A DNA stretch of 31,684 nt, taken from assembly GCA_934202505.1 (NCBI GenBank), contig CAKPXW010000006.1, positions 1-31,684 of the forward strand. The letters run 5' to 3'. This DNA comes from an uncultured Bacilli bacterium. Lineage in GTDB: Bacteria; Bacillota_I; Bacilli_A; RFN20; CAG-631. The position numbers and the translations under genes are program-made. Each line of letters opens with the position of its first letter. Position 1 is the first letter of the stretch. Shown here in pieces: positions 1-8,111 of the stretch. The notes below the pieces were generated by a model. The model had not been told where the DNA came from and ran no database searches. It saw nothing but the letters and a program-made list of their open reading frames with translations.

Positions 1-1
1 T

Positions 2-571
2 CTATTAACCGACACTTTACCTTCTTTGGCCCTAGGTCAAGATGAAATTGATGATGATGTTATGGATGATGGCCCTAGAAAATATAATTCAAATTTACTT
101 TCTTTTTCATCATGTAAACTAATTTTATTTTATGGTGTTTTAATAGGACTACTTGCTTTTATAGCTTTTTTATCTATTCCAATTTATCATTTATATATAA
201 ACAATCAAATCATTAATTATTCATCGATAATATCTATGTTAAATAGTAATAGTGACATATTAGCAAAAGCTAGAACTTATTCATTTACAACTCTTGCTCT
301 TTCTCAATTATTTCATAGTTTAGGTATGAAAAATATTAAAAATACTTTTTTTAGTAAAAAAACATTTAATAATCAATTATTATTTTTATCTTTACTATTT
401 GGTATTTTAATACAATTACTTGTAACATCTATTCCTTTATTTATTAAAGTTTTTAAAACTACATATTTAAACTATTATGATTGGATATTTATATTATTAT
501 TATCCGCCATTCCTTTATTTGTTCACGAATTAATAATATTATTAAAAAATAACAATCAAAAATCTTTCTAA
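2..571 (+). CDS. P2-type (Ca2+-like) cation-transporting ATPase, C-terminal part (5' end outside window)
   Basis: The reading frame is open from base 2 to the TAA at 569-571, so the true start lies upstream of the window. The first residues, LLTDTLPSLALG, match the conserved TD-x-LPALALG segment after the hinge of P2 ATPases. Charged residues and then hydrophobic helices follow, with the ARTYSFTTLALSQLFHSLG segment typical of the cation ATPase C-terminal domain (helices M7-M10). Such pumps export Ca2+ or a related cation across the cytoplasmic membrane using ATP. The phosphorylation and nucleotide-binding domains are not in the window, so ion specificity cannot be judged. A TTG inside the frame at 26 is not credible as a start because homology continues upstream of it. 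The stop lies in the loop of a terminator hairpin, so this gene ends its transcript. Confidence 0.85.
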   Translation, partial: LLTDTLPSLALGQDEIDDDVMDDGPRKYNSNLLSFSSCKLILFYGVLIGLLAFIAFLSIPIYHLYINNQIINYSSIISMLNSNSDILAKARTYSFTTLALSQLFHSLGMKNIKNTFFSKKTFNNQLLFLSLLFGILIQLLVTSIPLFIKVFKTTYLNYYDWIFILLLSAIPLFVHELIILLKNNNQKSF

Positions 572-592
572 CAAAATTGAAAGATTTTTTTT
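560..592 (+). terminator. Intrinsic terminator of the P-type ATPase gene
   Basis: The arms AAATCTTTC (560-568) and GAAAGATTT (579-587) form a 9-bp stem that runs into a T-run ending at 592. The gene's TAA stop is at 569-571, in the loop. Confidence 0.8.
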
Positions 593-609
593 ATCATCTA
601 TGATAAAAT

Positions 610-628
610 TATAATGTTTAAAAAGGAG
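610..628 (+). promoter_or_regulatory. hflX -10 box and SD with a very short leader
   Basis: TATAAT lies at 610-615 and the SD AAAGGAG at 622-628, 7 bases before the ATG at 636. Transcription starting about 7 bases after the -10 box would begin at the SD itself, giving a leader of about 14 nt. No convincing -35 is visible. Confidence 0.55.
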
Positions 629-635
629 AATCAAT

Positions 636-1892
636 ATGAAAAAAGCGTTATTAATTGGAGTAAATATTAATAATGATTATTTTGAAGAATCATTAAAAGA
701 ATTAAAAGGTCTTGCCAAAGCAAATAATATAAAGGTTGAAGGATTTGTTGTCCAAAATTTAAAAGTAATAAATAAAAAATATTATATTGGCGAAGGAAAA
801 ATAAATAGCATTAAATTAATGGCTGATGAACATAATGTTGACTTAATCATTTTTAATAACGAATTATCTCCTATACAATTTAAAAATTTAGAAGATGAAT
901 TAAATATTCCTGTACTTGATAGAACTATGCTTATATTAGATATTTTTGCTTCAAGAGCTAAAACAAAAGAAGCAAAAATTCAAGTAGAAGTTGCTCGCCT
1001 TAAATATTTACTACCACGTCTTATAAATAATAATGATAATCTTTCTCAACAAAGTGGAGGAAATGTAAACAATAGAGGTTCTGGGGAAAAGCAAATTGAT
1101 ATTAATAAAAGAATTATTCGTAATAAAATTGCTCAATTAGAAAATGAATTAATTGAACTTGAAGAAAATAAAAATAATGCCAAAAAGAAAAGAATAAAAA
1201 GTGAATTACCTCATGTAGCACTAGTTGGCTACACTAATGCAGGAAAATCCACTTTATTGAATGCCTTTATTGAAGAATATGGAGATAATATTAGTAAAGA
1301 AGTTTTAGCGAAAGATATGTTATTTGCAACTTTAGATACTTCTATTAGACATATAAAATTGCCTGATAATAAAGAATTTTTATTGTCTGACACGGTAGGT
1401 TTTATATCTTCATTACCAAAAGGATTATTACGAGCTTTTAAATCAACATTAAGTGAAATAGCAGATGCTGATGTTATAATTAATGTATGCGATGTTTCAT
1501 CTTCTGATGTTTTAAATCACCTTTTAGTAACTGAAGAAATTCTTCAAGAGATTGGTATTAAAAATATTCCTATTATTTATGCTTTTAATAAAGCTGATAA
1601 AGTAGGACTTGCTACAATTAAAAATGAAGATAATAGGATATTCTTATCTGCTAAAAATCATTTGAATTTAAATTTATTAATTAATGAAATTAAAAAAATA
1701 ATATTTGCTGATTGGAAAAAATGTAAAATGTTAATTCCTTATGAAAATAGTAATGTTCTTTCATATTTATGCGAACATGCTACAATAATCGAAAAAGAAT
1801 TCACAAACGAAGGAACAAAATTATTTGTTGAACTATCACCAATTGATTTTAAAAAATACAATGAATACATTTGGATTGACGCTGCAAGTTAG
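636..1892 (+). CDS. hflX: GTPase HflX (ribosome-associated)
   Basis: This is a 418-residue protein with the HflX architecture. The N-terminal HflX domain contains YYIGEGK near 48 and NNELSPIQ-x-NLE near 94. A basic helical linker with the SGGNVNNRGSGEKQ segment (about 141-154) follows, and then a TRAFAC-class G domain: G1 GYTNAGKST (198-206), G3 DTVGF (252-256), G4 NKAD (318-321) and G5 SAK near 338. HflX binds the ribosome and rescues or splits stalled or stressed 70S particles in species where it has been studied. Length is normal for the family. The ATG at 636 has a strong SD. The GltD-like gene starts 8 bases after the stop and is probably cotranscribed; no functional link is obvious. Confidence 0.95.
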   Translation: MKKALLIGVNINNDYFEESLKELKGLAKANNIKVEGFVVQNLKVINKKYYIGEGKINSIKLMADEHNVDLIIFNNELSPIQFKNLEDELNIPVLDRTMLILDIFASRAKTKEAKIQVEVARLKYLLPRLINNNDNLSQQSGGNVNNRGSGEKQIDINKRIIRNKIAQLENELIELEENKNNAKKKRIKSELPHVALVGYTNAGKSTLLNAFIEEYGDNISKEVLAKDMLFATLDTSIRHIKLPDNKEFLLSDTVGFISSLPKGLLRAFKSTLSEIADADVIINVCDVSSSDVLNHLLVTEEILQEIGIKNIPIIYAFNKADKVGLATIKNEDNRIFLSAKNHLNLNLLINEIKKIIFADWKKCKMLIPYENSNVLSYLCEHATIIEKEFTNEGTKLFVELSPIDFKKYNEYIWIDAAS

Positions 1893-1900
1893 GAGAAAGT

Positions 1901-3217
1901 ATGAATTTAAGTAAAGAAAAAACAAAAAATGATTGCTTATCAATAGAAGAAAGATTAAATAGTTTTAATGAAGTAAATAAAACTTATACTAAAGAAAAAG
2001 CTTTTGAAGAAGCTTCAAGATGCTTCAATTGTAAAAATCCCAGTTGTGTACCTGCTTGTCCTGCTCACAATAATATTCCTCTTTTTATTTCGTATATTTT
2101 AAAAGATGATTTAGAAAAGGCAAGAGAAGTATTAACAAACACTACTATTATGCCAGAAATATGTGGTAGAGTTTGTCCATTTGAAATGCAATGTGAAAAA
2201 GGCTGTGTAAGGTCTAAAAATGGTGATAGTGTTTCTATTGGAAATCTTGAAAGATATATTGCAGATCATACTACTTTAAAAAGTTCAATTAATAAGGAAA
2301 TTAATAAAAAAGTTGCTATAATTGGAAGTGGCCCTGCTTCACTTGCATGTAGTTATTACTTAGCTATCAATGGGGTAAAAGTTACTATTTTTGAAAAAGA
2401 AAATTATTTAGGTGGTTTATTAAAAGATGGCATTCCTCCTTTTGTTTTGCCAGTTGATATATCTAATAAAGTAATTAATGAAATATTAAAATTAAATGTT
2501 ATTGTAAATTACAATTATCCTTTAAATAATAATATAGATTATTTTATAAATAATTTTGATGCTACTTTTTTAGGCATTGGCGCTAATGTTGGTAAAAAAA
2601 CTAATATTAATCCTAATAATCTTAATAATGTTGTAGTTGCAAATGATTTTATAAAAAATGTTTTGATAAATAATAATTATCCAAAAGATAAAAAAAACAT
2701 TGTGATTATGGGCGGAGGAAATGTAGCAATTGATGCTGCAAGAATTGCTAGAAGAATATATGATGGCAAAGTAACAATTATCTATAGAAGAGCCAAAGAA
2801 CAAATGCCAGCAAGAAAAGATGAAATAAGACTTGCTGAAGATGAATCTATTAATTTTTCTTTTTTAACAAATCCAATTATGTGTTATGGCCATAAAGAAA
2901 TTGAAGTTTTAGAATGTTTAAAAATGGAACTAGTGAAAAAAGAAAATGAAGATAGACTTTACCCAGTTGAAATAGAAAACTCCAACTTTAAATTAGATTG
3001 TGATTTGTTTATTATGGCAATATCATCAACTATCGATAAAAACATTTTAGAAGGAATTGATTTTACTTACAATGTTAATGTAAATGAACATTACCAAACA
3101 AATATTAATTCACTATTTGCTGGTGGTGATGTAATTAATGGACCTTCTACTGTCGTTAAAGCAATGAAAAATGGACTTGATGCAGCTAAAGAAATACTTG
3201 CATATTTAAATAAATAA
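1901..3217 (+). CDS. GltD-like NAD(P)H-dependent Fe-S flavoprotein (glutamate synthase small-subunit family)
   Basis: This 438-residue protein has the GltD/NfnB/SudA layout. An N-terminal [4Fe-4S] domain carries Cys 41, 44, 49, 53 and a second set at 88, 92, 98, 102. An FAD Rossmann motif IGSGPASLA (about 141-149) follows, then an NAD(P)H-binding motif MGGGNVAID (270-278) and the terminal FAD-contacting AGGD (407-410) with GPSTVVKAMKNG. Family members pass electrons from NAD(P)H through FAD and Fe-S clusters to a partner: GltB in glutamate synthase, NfnA in ferredoxin:NADP+ transhydrogenase. Neither partner is present nearby, so it is an orphan small subunit here and the electron acceptor is unknown. 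It directly follows hflX (8 bases, SD AGGAGAAAG). The name 'glutamate synthase' would over-call it without a GltB subunit. Confidence 0.85.
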   Translation: MNLSKEKTKNDCLSIEERLNSFNEVNKTYTKEKAFEEASRCFNCKNPSCVPACPAHNNIPLFISYILKDDLEKAREVLTNTTIMPEICGRVCPFEMQCEKGCVRSKNGDSVSIGNLERYIADHTTLKSSINKEINKKVAIIGSGPASLACSYYLAINGVKVTIFEKENYLGGLLKDGIPPFVLPVDISNKVINEILKLNVIVNYNYPLNNNIDYFINNFDATFLGIGANVGKKTNINPNNLNNVVVANDFIKNVLINNNYPKDKKNIVIMGGGNVAIDAARIARRIYDGKVTIIYRRAKEQMPARKDEIRLAEDESINFSFLTNPIMCYGHKEIEVLECLKMELVKKENEDRLYPVEIENSNFKLDCDLFIMAISSTIDKNILEGIDFTYNVNVNEHYQTNINSLFAGGDVINGPSTVVKAMKNGLDAAKEILAYLNK

Positions 3218-3259
3218 TTACATTTCTTTTTATCTAAATATGACTTTTCATTAAAATTA

Positions 3260-3282
3260 TGATAAAATGCTTAATCGGTGAG
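3260..3282 (+). promoter_or_regulatory. Extended -10 promoter and SD of the MATE gene
   Basis: TG-A-TAAAAT (3260-3268) is an extended -10 box. The SD GGTGAG (3277-3282) lies 4 bases before the ATG at 3287. The expected leader is only about 12 nt. The GTG at 3278 is part of the SD and is not a start. Confidence 0.5.
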
Positions 3283-3286
3283 AAAA

Positions 3287-4639
3287 ATGAAAGAATTAAC
3301 TAAGGGGAAACCATTTAAAACTATATTAATATTTGCTATTCCTTTAATTCTTGCAAATATATTAAGTCAGACATACAATCTTGTTGATTTAATTATTGCA
3401 GGAAAAGTTATTGGTGAGGATGCTTTATCTGCAACAGGTTGTAGTTCTACTTTTATTCAATTTATATCTTCCATTTTTTGGGGATTTGGTGTAGCACTTT
3501 CGACCATTGTTGGCATATATTTTGGTCAAAAAAATCAAAGAAACATTGTTCTATCAATAAAAACATCCTTAATATTTATAACAATAGTTATGTTTTTTAT
3601 TTGCTTATTTTGCTTTTTATTTTCAAAACAAATACTTATATTATTAGGAGTTGACAAGCAAATTTTTTCCGATAGTAATTCATATTTTAAATTGTTTATG
3701 ATTGCTTTATTTTTTCAATCATTGACTTACCAAATGACTTGCATTTTACAAAGTATTGGTAATTCAAAATACCCTTTGCTTCTTACTGCAATAAGTGGAC
3801 TTTCCAATTTATTTTTAAATATATTATTTGTCATAGTTATTCCTTTTGGAGTCAAAGGACTTGCTTATGCTACTATTATTTCTTCATTAATAGCTTTTAT
3901 ATTTTTAACTATAAAAATTAGAAAAACTATTTTTGAATTTAATGGAAAATTTAATCTTGAATTTTCTAAAGAAATTTTGTTTGAAATTTTACATTTAGCA
4001 TTCCCATGTATTTTACAACAATGTTCATTATATATTTCTAGTGTTGTTGTACAACCATTGATTAATAAAATGGGAAAATCTGTTTCTGCAGGATTTTCTA
4101 TTGCAATGAATATTAACTTATTATTTAATGCTATTTATCATGGAATTTCTAGAGCTGTTGCAACTTATACATCTCAAAGTAAAGGTGCTAAATTGTATAA
4201 AAATTATAGTAAAGGAATAAAAATTGGTATTATTCAACAAATAATTTTGGTGACTCCACTGCTTATACTATGCTTTATATTCCCAGATTTTATTGTTTCT
4301 ATTTTCTTAAAAAATAATGATAAAAGTTGTATAGAATATGCTAAACAATATATTTATGTTTGCTTGCCTTTTGTATTTTTTGTAGCTTATGGAAATTTAA
4401 TGCATTCTTTTTATAAATCTATTGAAGCAACTAAATCTGTTTTGTTATCTACTACTATCTTTTCAATTTCAAGAATTATACTATCTTATGTAATACCTAA
4501 TAAAGATTTAATATTTTCAATTTACTTAGCTTTAAGTCTTGCTTGGGTTATTGAATCTATTGTTTTAACTATTATATATTTTTCAAAATTATGGAATAAA
4601 GATCGATTTGCGTTAACAAATTCCTCAAAAGCACCATAA
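3287..4639 (+). CDS. MATE family multidrug/Na+ efflux transporter
   Basis: This is a roughly 450-residue polytopic membrane protein. Its N-terminal half opens with KPFKTILIFAIPLILANILSQ, followed by YNLVDLIIAGKVIGEDALSA, the usual MATE TM1-TM2 signature. The second half repeats the fold (LEFSKEILFEILHLAFPCIL). About 12 membrane segments are expected. MATE proteins export cationic drugs or metabolites using Na+ or H+ gradients; the substrate cannot be inferred. The start is placed at the ATG at 3287 because an in-frame GTG at 3278 lies inside the SD. It is monocistronic between the hflX-gltD pair and the tRNA operon. An unrelated decayed MATE remnant occurs at 18.5 kb. Confidence 0.9.
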   Translation: MKELTKGKPFKTILIFAIPLILANILSQTYNLVDLIIAGKVIGEDALSATGCSSTFIQFISSIFWGFGVALSTIVGIYFGQKNQRNIVLSIKTSLIFITIVMFFICLFCFLFSKQILILLGVDKQIFSDSNSYFKLFMIALFFQSLTYQMTCILQSIGNSKYPLLLTAISGLSNLFLNILFVIVIPFGVKGLAYATIISSLIAFIFLTIKIRKTIFEFNGKFNLEFSKEILFEILHLAFPCILQQCSLYISSVVVQPLINKMGKSVSAGFSIAMNINLLFNAIYHGISRAVATYTSQSKGAKLYKNYSKGIKIGIIQQIILVTPLLILCFIFPDFIVSIFLKNNDKSCIEYAKQYIYVCLPFVFFVAYGNLMHSFYKSIEATKSVLLSTTIFSISRIILSYVIPNKDLIFSIYLALSLAWVIESIVLTIIYFSKLWNKDRFALTNSSKAP

Positions 4640-4644
4640 AATAA

Positions 4645-4712
4645 TATAGGTTATAATAAACCTATACATTTCTTGATTATTTATATATAAAGTCGGCTTT
4701 TTTTAGTTTTTT
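4645..4712 (+). terminator. Possible terminator region after the MATE gene
   Basis: A clear 8-bp hairpin, TATAGGTT (4645-4652) with AACCTATA (4659-4666), is not followed by a T-run. About 20 bases on, a small AAAG-TCGG-CTTT hairpin (4689-4700) is followed by long T-runs up to about 4712. Either or both could end transcription before the tRNA promoter. Confidence 0.4.
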
Positions 4713-4723
4713 TTAAAAAATGC

Positions 4724-4752
4724 TTGATATTTAAAAGCCATTAGCATATAAT
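4724..4752 (+). promoter_or_regulatory. Sigma-A-type promoter of the tRNA operon
   Basis: TTGATA (4724-4729), a 17-base spacer and a perfect TATAAT (4747-4752) lie 18 bases before the first tRNA. It is one of the best -35/-10 pairs in the window and does not rely on an extended -10. Confidence 0.85.
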
Positions 4753-4770
4753 TATAACGCTATGGAAATT

Positions 4771-4844
4771 GGTTCCTTAGCCAAGTGGTAAGGCAACTGA
4801 CTGCAACTCAGTGAGCGTTGGTTCGACCCCGACAGGAACCTCCA
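4771..4844 (+). tRNA. tRNA-Cys (anticodon GCA)
   Basis: A 74-nt cloverleaf. Acceptor arms GGTTCCT (4771-4777) and AGGAACC (4834-4840) pair fully. The anticodon stem ACTGA/TCAGT encloses the loop CTGCAAC with anticodon GCA. The T arm has GTTCGA. Discriminator T4841 is followed by an encoded CCA (4842-4844). First of three tRNAs in one operon. Confidence 0.95.
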
Positions 4845-4854
4845 TTGTCAAGAG

Positions 4855-4931
4855 GCGCTAATAGCTCAACTGGATAGAGTGCATGGCTACGAACCATGAG
4901 GTTGTGGGTTCGATTCCTGCTTAGCGCGCCA
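4855..4931 (+). tRNA. tRNA-Arg (anticodon ACG)
   Basis: A 77-nt cloverleaf. Acceptor GCGCTAA (4855-4861) pairs with TTAGCGC (4921-4927). The anticodon loop CTACGAA sits between CATGG and CCATG, giving anticodon ACG, which is read as ICG after deamination of A34. CCA is encoded at 4929-4931. It lies 10 bases after tRNA-Cys. Confidence 0.95.
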
Positions 4932-4936
4932 TATGT

Positions 4937-5013
<77 letters not shown>

Positions 5014-5024
5014 TTTAAAAACTT

Positions 5025-5050
5025 AAGGCATACAATAGTATGTCTTTTAT
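5025..5050 (+). terminator. Terminator of the tRNA operon
   Basis: AAGGCATAC (5025-5033) and GTATGTCTT (5038-5046) form a 9-bp stem (one G-T pair) with a 4-base loop, followed by a T-rich tract. Confidence 0.75.
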
Positions 5051-5055
5051 TTTAT

Positions 5056-5079
5056 AAAAAAAGGACTATAGTCCTTTTT
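5056..5079 (-). terminator. Palindromic terminator of rbsK, containing its stop codon
   Basis: The palindrome GGACTATAGTCC (5063-5074) is flanked by an A-run (5056-5062) and a T-run (5075-5079), so it can work in both directions. Read on the minus strand it carries the rbsK TAG stop (5068-5066) in its centre and is followed by seven T residues. Confidence 0.65.
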
Positions 5080-5998
5080 CTTTATTATTTATATATTCTT
5101 CAACATCTTTTTCGGTAGGAATACTTTTTTGGGCTCCTTGTACTTTACAAGTCAAAGAGCTAGCAATAGATGCATAATTTAATGCTTCAATCATATTTTT
5201 ATTATTAATAATTTGACTTGCTAAAACCCCAACATAAGTATCTCCAGCAGCAGTTGTATCTACAACATCTACTTTATTGGCATTTATTTGATAAATTTTT
5301 TCATCTTCAACTAAAACAGAACCTTTTGAGCCTAAAGTAATAATTAATTTTTTTACTTTTATAAAATTATATGCTTTTAAAATTTCTTGTTGATTTATTG
5401 GCTTAATTGATGAAATTATTTCACATTCACTTTCATTAACAATTAAATAATCAACATAATTAAAAATCGTTTGATCTATTTTTTTGGCTGGTGCAGCATT
5501 GAAAATGGTAATCATTTTCTTCTTTTTGGCTTGTTTTAGTCCATAATATATTGCATCTTCATTATTTTCAAGTTGACACACAAACACATCATTTTCATTA
5601 GCATGTTCTAAGGCTTTATCAATTTGCAAAGTAGATATTTTATAATTAGCTCCACTATCTAAAATAATTCTATTATCTTTATTTTCAATTATAATCATCG
5701 CAACGCCAGTATTTATATTATTAATGGTATTTACATAATCTAAATTCACATTATAACTTTTAAGTTTATTTAATGTCATTTTACCAAATTCATCATTTCC
5801 TACTGCTGAAATTAAAAATGTTGGAACATTTTGTTTAGCAATTGCTACTGCTTGATTTGCACCTTTGCCTCCATTATTTAAAAAGAAATTATTGCCTGTT
5901 AATGTTTCTCCTTGGCTTGGAATATATGGTGTCGAAATAACCATATCCATATTTATACTTCCAAGCACATAAGCACTTCTTTCTAAAACTTTTGCCAT
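5066..5998 (-). CDS. rbsK: Ribokinase (PfkB family)
   Basis: A 310-residue PfkB-family sugar kinase, the normal ribokinase length. It shows VLGSINMDMV near the N-terminus, the substrate-binding GGKGANQA (43-50), and the anion-hole/catalytic DTTAAGDTYVG motif with catalytic Asp at about 253. Ribokinase phosphorylates D-ribose to ribose-5-phosphate in the cytosol, with K+ activation in characterised members. No ribose transporter or repressor lies next to it. It follows the mrp gene after 2 bases and so is probably translated from the same mRNA; the pairing makes no obvious metabolic sense. Other PfkB sugars or nucleosides cannot be excluded, but the motif set fits ribokinase best. Confidence 0.88.
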   Translation of the reverse strand: MAKVLERSAYVLGSINMDMVISTPYIPSQGETLTGNNFFLNNGGKGANQAVAIAKQNVPTFLISAVGNDEFGKMTLNKLKSYNVNLDYVNTINNINTGVAMIIIENKDNRIILDSGANYKISTLQIDKALEHANENDVFVCQLENNEDAIYYGLKQAKKKKMITIFNAAPAKKIDQTIFNYVDYLIVNESECEIISSIKPINQQEILKAYNFIKVKKLIITLGSKGSVLVEDEKIYQINANKVDVVDTTAAGDTYVGVLASQIINNKNMIEALNYASIASSLTCKVQGAQKSIPTEKDVEEYINNKEKGL

Positions 5999-6000
5999 AA

Positions 6001-6816
6001 TTAATCTTCACTTTCAATAATATTTAATAATTCATTTAATTCTTTTCCAGAATAACTTTCAATATCACCAGCATCACACAAAGTTGCAAGTTCTGGATTA
6101 ATTGGCATTTTTACTATTTTTTTAATGCCATATTCATTTGCAACATTTTCTATATCAGATTTTCCATAAATATAGTGAATATCATTGCATGTAGGACATT
6201 TAAAATATGACATATTTTCAACTATTCCAAGAATAGGTATATTCATCATTTGTGCCATATTTACTGCTTTTTTTACTATCATAGAAACAAGTTCCTGAGG
6301 TGATGTGACTATTATTATTCCTTTTACTGGTATTGATTGAAATACGGTAAGTGGAACATCGCCTGTTCCTGGAGGACAATCTATAAACATATTATCAATA
6401 TGTCCATAATTTACATCACTATAAAATTGTTTGACCATTCCAGCAATAATTGGTCCTCGCATTATCACAGGATCACAATCATCATTTAGTAATAAATTCG
6501 CTGACATAATTTCTATTCCTTTTCTTGATAGATTAGGAAAGATTTCTTCATTAGTTCCGCTTGCTTTTTCCACTATACCAAATGATTTTGGTATAGATGG
6601 TCCAGTAATATCTGCATCTAATATCGCTGTCTTTTTTCCACTATTTACAGAAGATACAGCAAGCAATGATGTTACTAAAGATTTTCCCACACCACCTTTT
6701 CCAGAAATTATTGCATAAATATTATCGATTTTGCTATTTTTATTACATTGTATCCTAAAATCAGCTTTCTCACATTTTGATGAACAAGTTGAACAGTCGT
6801 TATCACAAGTACTCAT
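6001..6816 (-). CDS. Mrp/NBP35-family Fe-S cluster carrier ATPase
   Basis: A 271-residue P-loop ATPase of the MinD/Mrp group. The deviant Walker A SGKGGVGKS lies at 38-46, followed by LDADITGPSIP and the CPPGTGD motif. An N-terminal cysteine cluster (Cys 4, 8, 11, 15, plus Cys 24) precedes the ATPase domain, and a CPTC pair lies at 207-210. In ApbC/Mrp/Nbp35 proteins the C-terminal CxxC of two subunits binds a bridging [4Fe-4S] cluster that is handed to apoproteins. Cys-rich N-termini of this kind are common in anaerobic Bacillota Mrp proteins. It is the first gene of a minus-strand pair with rbsK and is divergent from the MFS gene. Confidence 0.9.
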   Translation of the reverse strand: MSTCDNDCSTCSSKCEKADFRIQCNKNSKIDNIYAIISGKGGVGKSLVTSLLAVSSVNSGKKTAILDADITGPSIPKSFGIVEKASGTNEEIFPNLSRKGIEIMSANLLLNDDCDPVIMRGPIIAGMVKQFYSDVNYGHIDNMFIDCPPGTGDVPLTVFQSIPVKGIIIVTSPQELVSMIVKKAVNMAQMMNIPILGIVENMSYFKCPTCNDIHYIYGKSDIENVANEYGIKKIVKMPINPELATLCDAGDIESYSGKELNELLNIIESED

Positions 6817-6845
6817 ATTTTTTCTCCTTTATCTATTACACATAT

Positions 6846-6911
6846 GATATATATTATAAATATTTTTTAAATAAATTGCAAAAGATGTTAAAGCATATTA
6901 AAATTATTATG
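6846..6911. promoter_or_regulatory. Divergent promoters of mrp (-) and the MFS gene (+) sharing one -35 box
   Basis: The palindromic TTGCAA at 6876-6881 reads as a -35 hexamer in both directions. Rightward, a 17-base spacer leads to TAAAAT (6899-6904), with start near 6911. Leftward, a 17-base spacer leads to TATAAT (plus-strand ATTATA, 6853-6858), with start near 6846. If both are real, polymerase could occupy only one at a time. Confidence 0.55.
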
Positions 6912-6927
6912 TGTTTGTAACACATAA
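6907..6927 (+). promoter_or_regulatory. Inverted repeat at the MFS transcription start, likely operator
   Basis: TTATGTGTT (6907-6915) and AACACATAA (6919-6927) form a perfect 9-base inverted repeat with a 3-base centre. It covers the predicted start site and touches the SD AAGGGG (6926-6931). The 7-mer ACACATA of its right arm recurs at 6838-6844, near the mrp start. It could be a repressor operator or an SD-sequestering hairpin. Confidence 0.5.
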
Positions 6928-6938
6928 GGGGTTTTTAT

Positions 6939-8111
6939 ATGTTTTCATTATTACTAGCAATTATATATTTAGCATTCATTAGTCTTGGCCTTCCTGATTC
7001 CTTACTAGGATCTGCATGGCCTGTTATACATAAGGAATTTTCAGTAGATATTTCATATATGGGCATTGAAACTATAATCATTTCTGGTTGTACAATTATT
7101 TCAAGCTTGTTTTCTGATAAATTAAATCGAAAATTTAAAACGAGCATTATTACAGGAGTTTCTATTTTATTAACAGCAATTGCTTTATTTGGATTTTCAA
7201 TTTCTAGTAATTTTTTAATGCTAGTATTATTTGCTTTTCCATATGGACTGGGTGCAGGAGCCATTGATGCTTCTTTAAATAACTATGTAGCTTTACATTA
7301 TAAGTCTTCGCATATGAGTTGGTTACATTGCTTTTGGGGTGTTGGAACCATTATATCACCTAACATTATGAGTTATTGCCTTGGCACTTCTAAAGGTTGG
7401 AAAATGGGTTATCGTTATGTCGCTATTATTCAACTTGTCATCGCTATAATAGTTTTTTCAACTTTATTTTTATGGAAAAAGAATACAAAAAGCAATAATA
7501 ATGAAGATGTAGAACCAGCCACTTTAACTTTTAAAGAAAAATTAAAAATAAAAGGATTATTTCTAATTATTTTTGGTTTTTTTGGATATTGTGCTGCTGA
7601 ATCAACTTTAATGAATTGGACAAGTACTTATCTTGTTAAAGGTAGAGGAATTGATGAAGTCAGTGCTGCTGCATATGGATCTTTATTTTTTATTGGAATC
7701 ACAATTGGTAGATTTATTTCTGGTTTTATATCTAATAAATTAGGTGATAAAAGATTAATTAGAATAGGAGCTACAATAGCAATAACTAGTATTTTATTAA
7801 TTTTCATTCCTAATATTTATGTTACAATAACCTGTCTTGTAATTACTGGAATAGGATGTGGTCCTATTTATCCTTCTATTATTCATTCAACTCCGACAAA
7901 TTTTGGTAAAGAAAATTCTCAAGCAATTATAGGGCTTCAAATGGCTGCAGCATATACAGGTTCAACTCTAATGCCTCCTATTTTTGGCTTAATGGCTAAT
8001 TATGTAAACATCAAATTATTTCCATTATTTTTAATAGTTTTTTTATGTTTAATGGTAATAATGGTTGAATTATTAAATAGATATGTAAAGAAAAAAATGC
8101 TAAAAATATGA
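6939..8111 (+). CDS. MFS transporter (FucP-like major facilitator)
   Basis: A 390-residue polytopic protein with the 12-helix MFS layout. The N-terminal LAFISLGLPDSLLGSAWP resembles sugar/H+ symporters of the FucP-like branch. FPYGLGAGAIDASLN follows in the fourth helix region, with MSWLHCFWGVGTIISP, and the second half has RFISGFISNKLGDKR at the loop 8-9 position. Substrate unknown; sugars are the best guess by resemblance. The ATG at 6939 follows an AAGGGG SD. It has its own promoter and candidate operator and ends in TGA within the promoter of the chorismate mutase gene. Confidence 0.85.
   Translation: MFSLLLAIIYLAFISLGLPDSLLGSAWPVIHKEFSVDISYMGIETIIISGCTIISSLFSDKLNRKFKTSIITGVSILLTAIALFGFSISSNFLMLVLFAFPYGLGAGAIDASLNNYVALHYKSSHMSWLHCFWGVGTIISPNIMSYCLGTSKGWKMGYRYVAIIQLVIAIIVFSTLFLWKKNTKSNNNEDVEPATLTFKEKLKIKGLFLIIFGFFGYCAAESTLMNWTSTYLVKGRGIDEVSAAAYGSLFFIGITIGRFISGFISNKLGDKRLIRIGATIAITSILLIFIPNIYVTITCLVITGIGCGPIYPSIIHSTPTNFGKENSQAIIGLQMAAAYTGSTLMPPIFGLMANYVNIKLFPLFLIVFLCLMVIMVELLNRYVKKKMLKI

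Noticed and set aside
6431..6718. Plus-strand open frame opposite the mrp gene
   Set aside because: It is antisense of the conserved Walker A and CPPGTGD region of mrp, with no SD or family signature.
6935..7264. Minus-strand open frame opposite the MFS gene
   Set aside because: It overlaps a clear membrane-protein gene, has no family resemblance, and is the reverse complement of conserved MFS helices.
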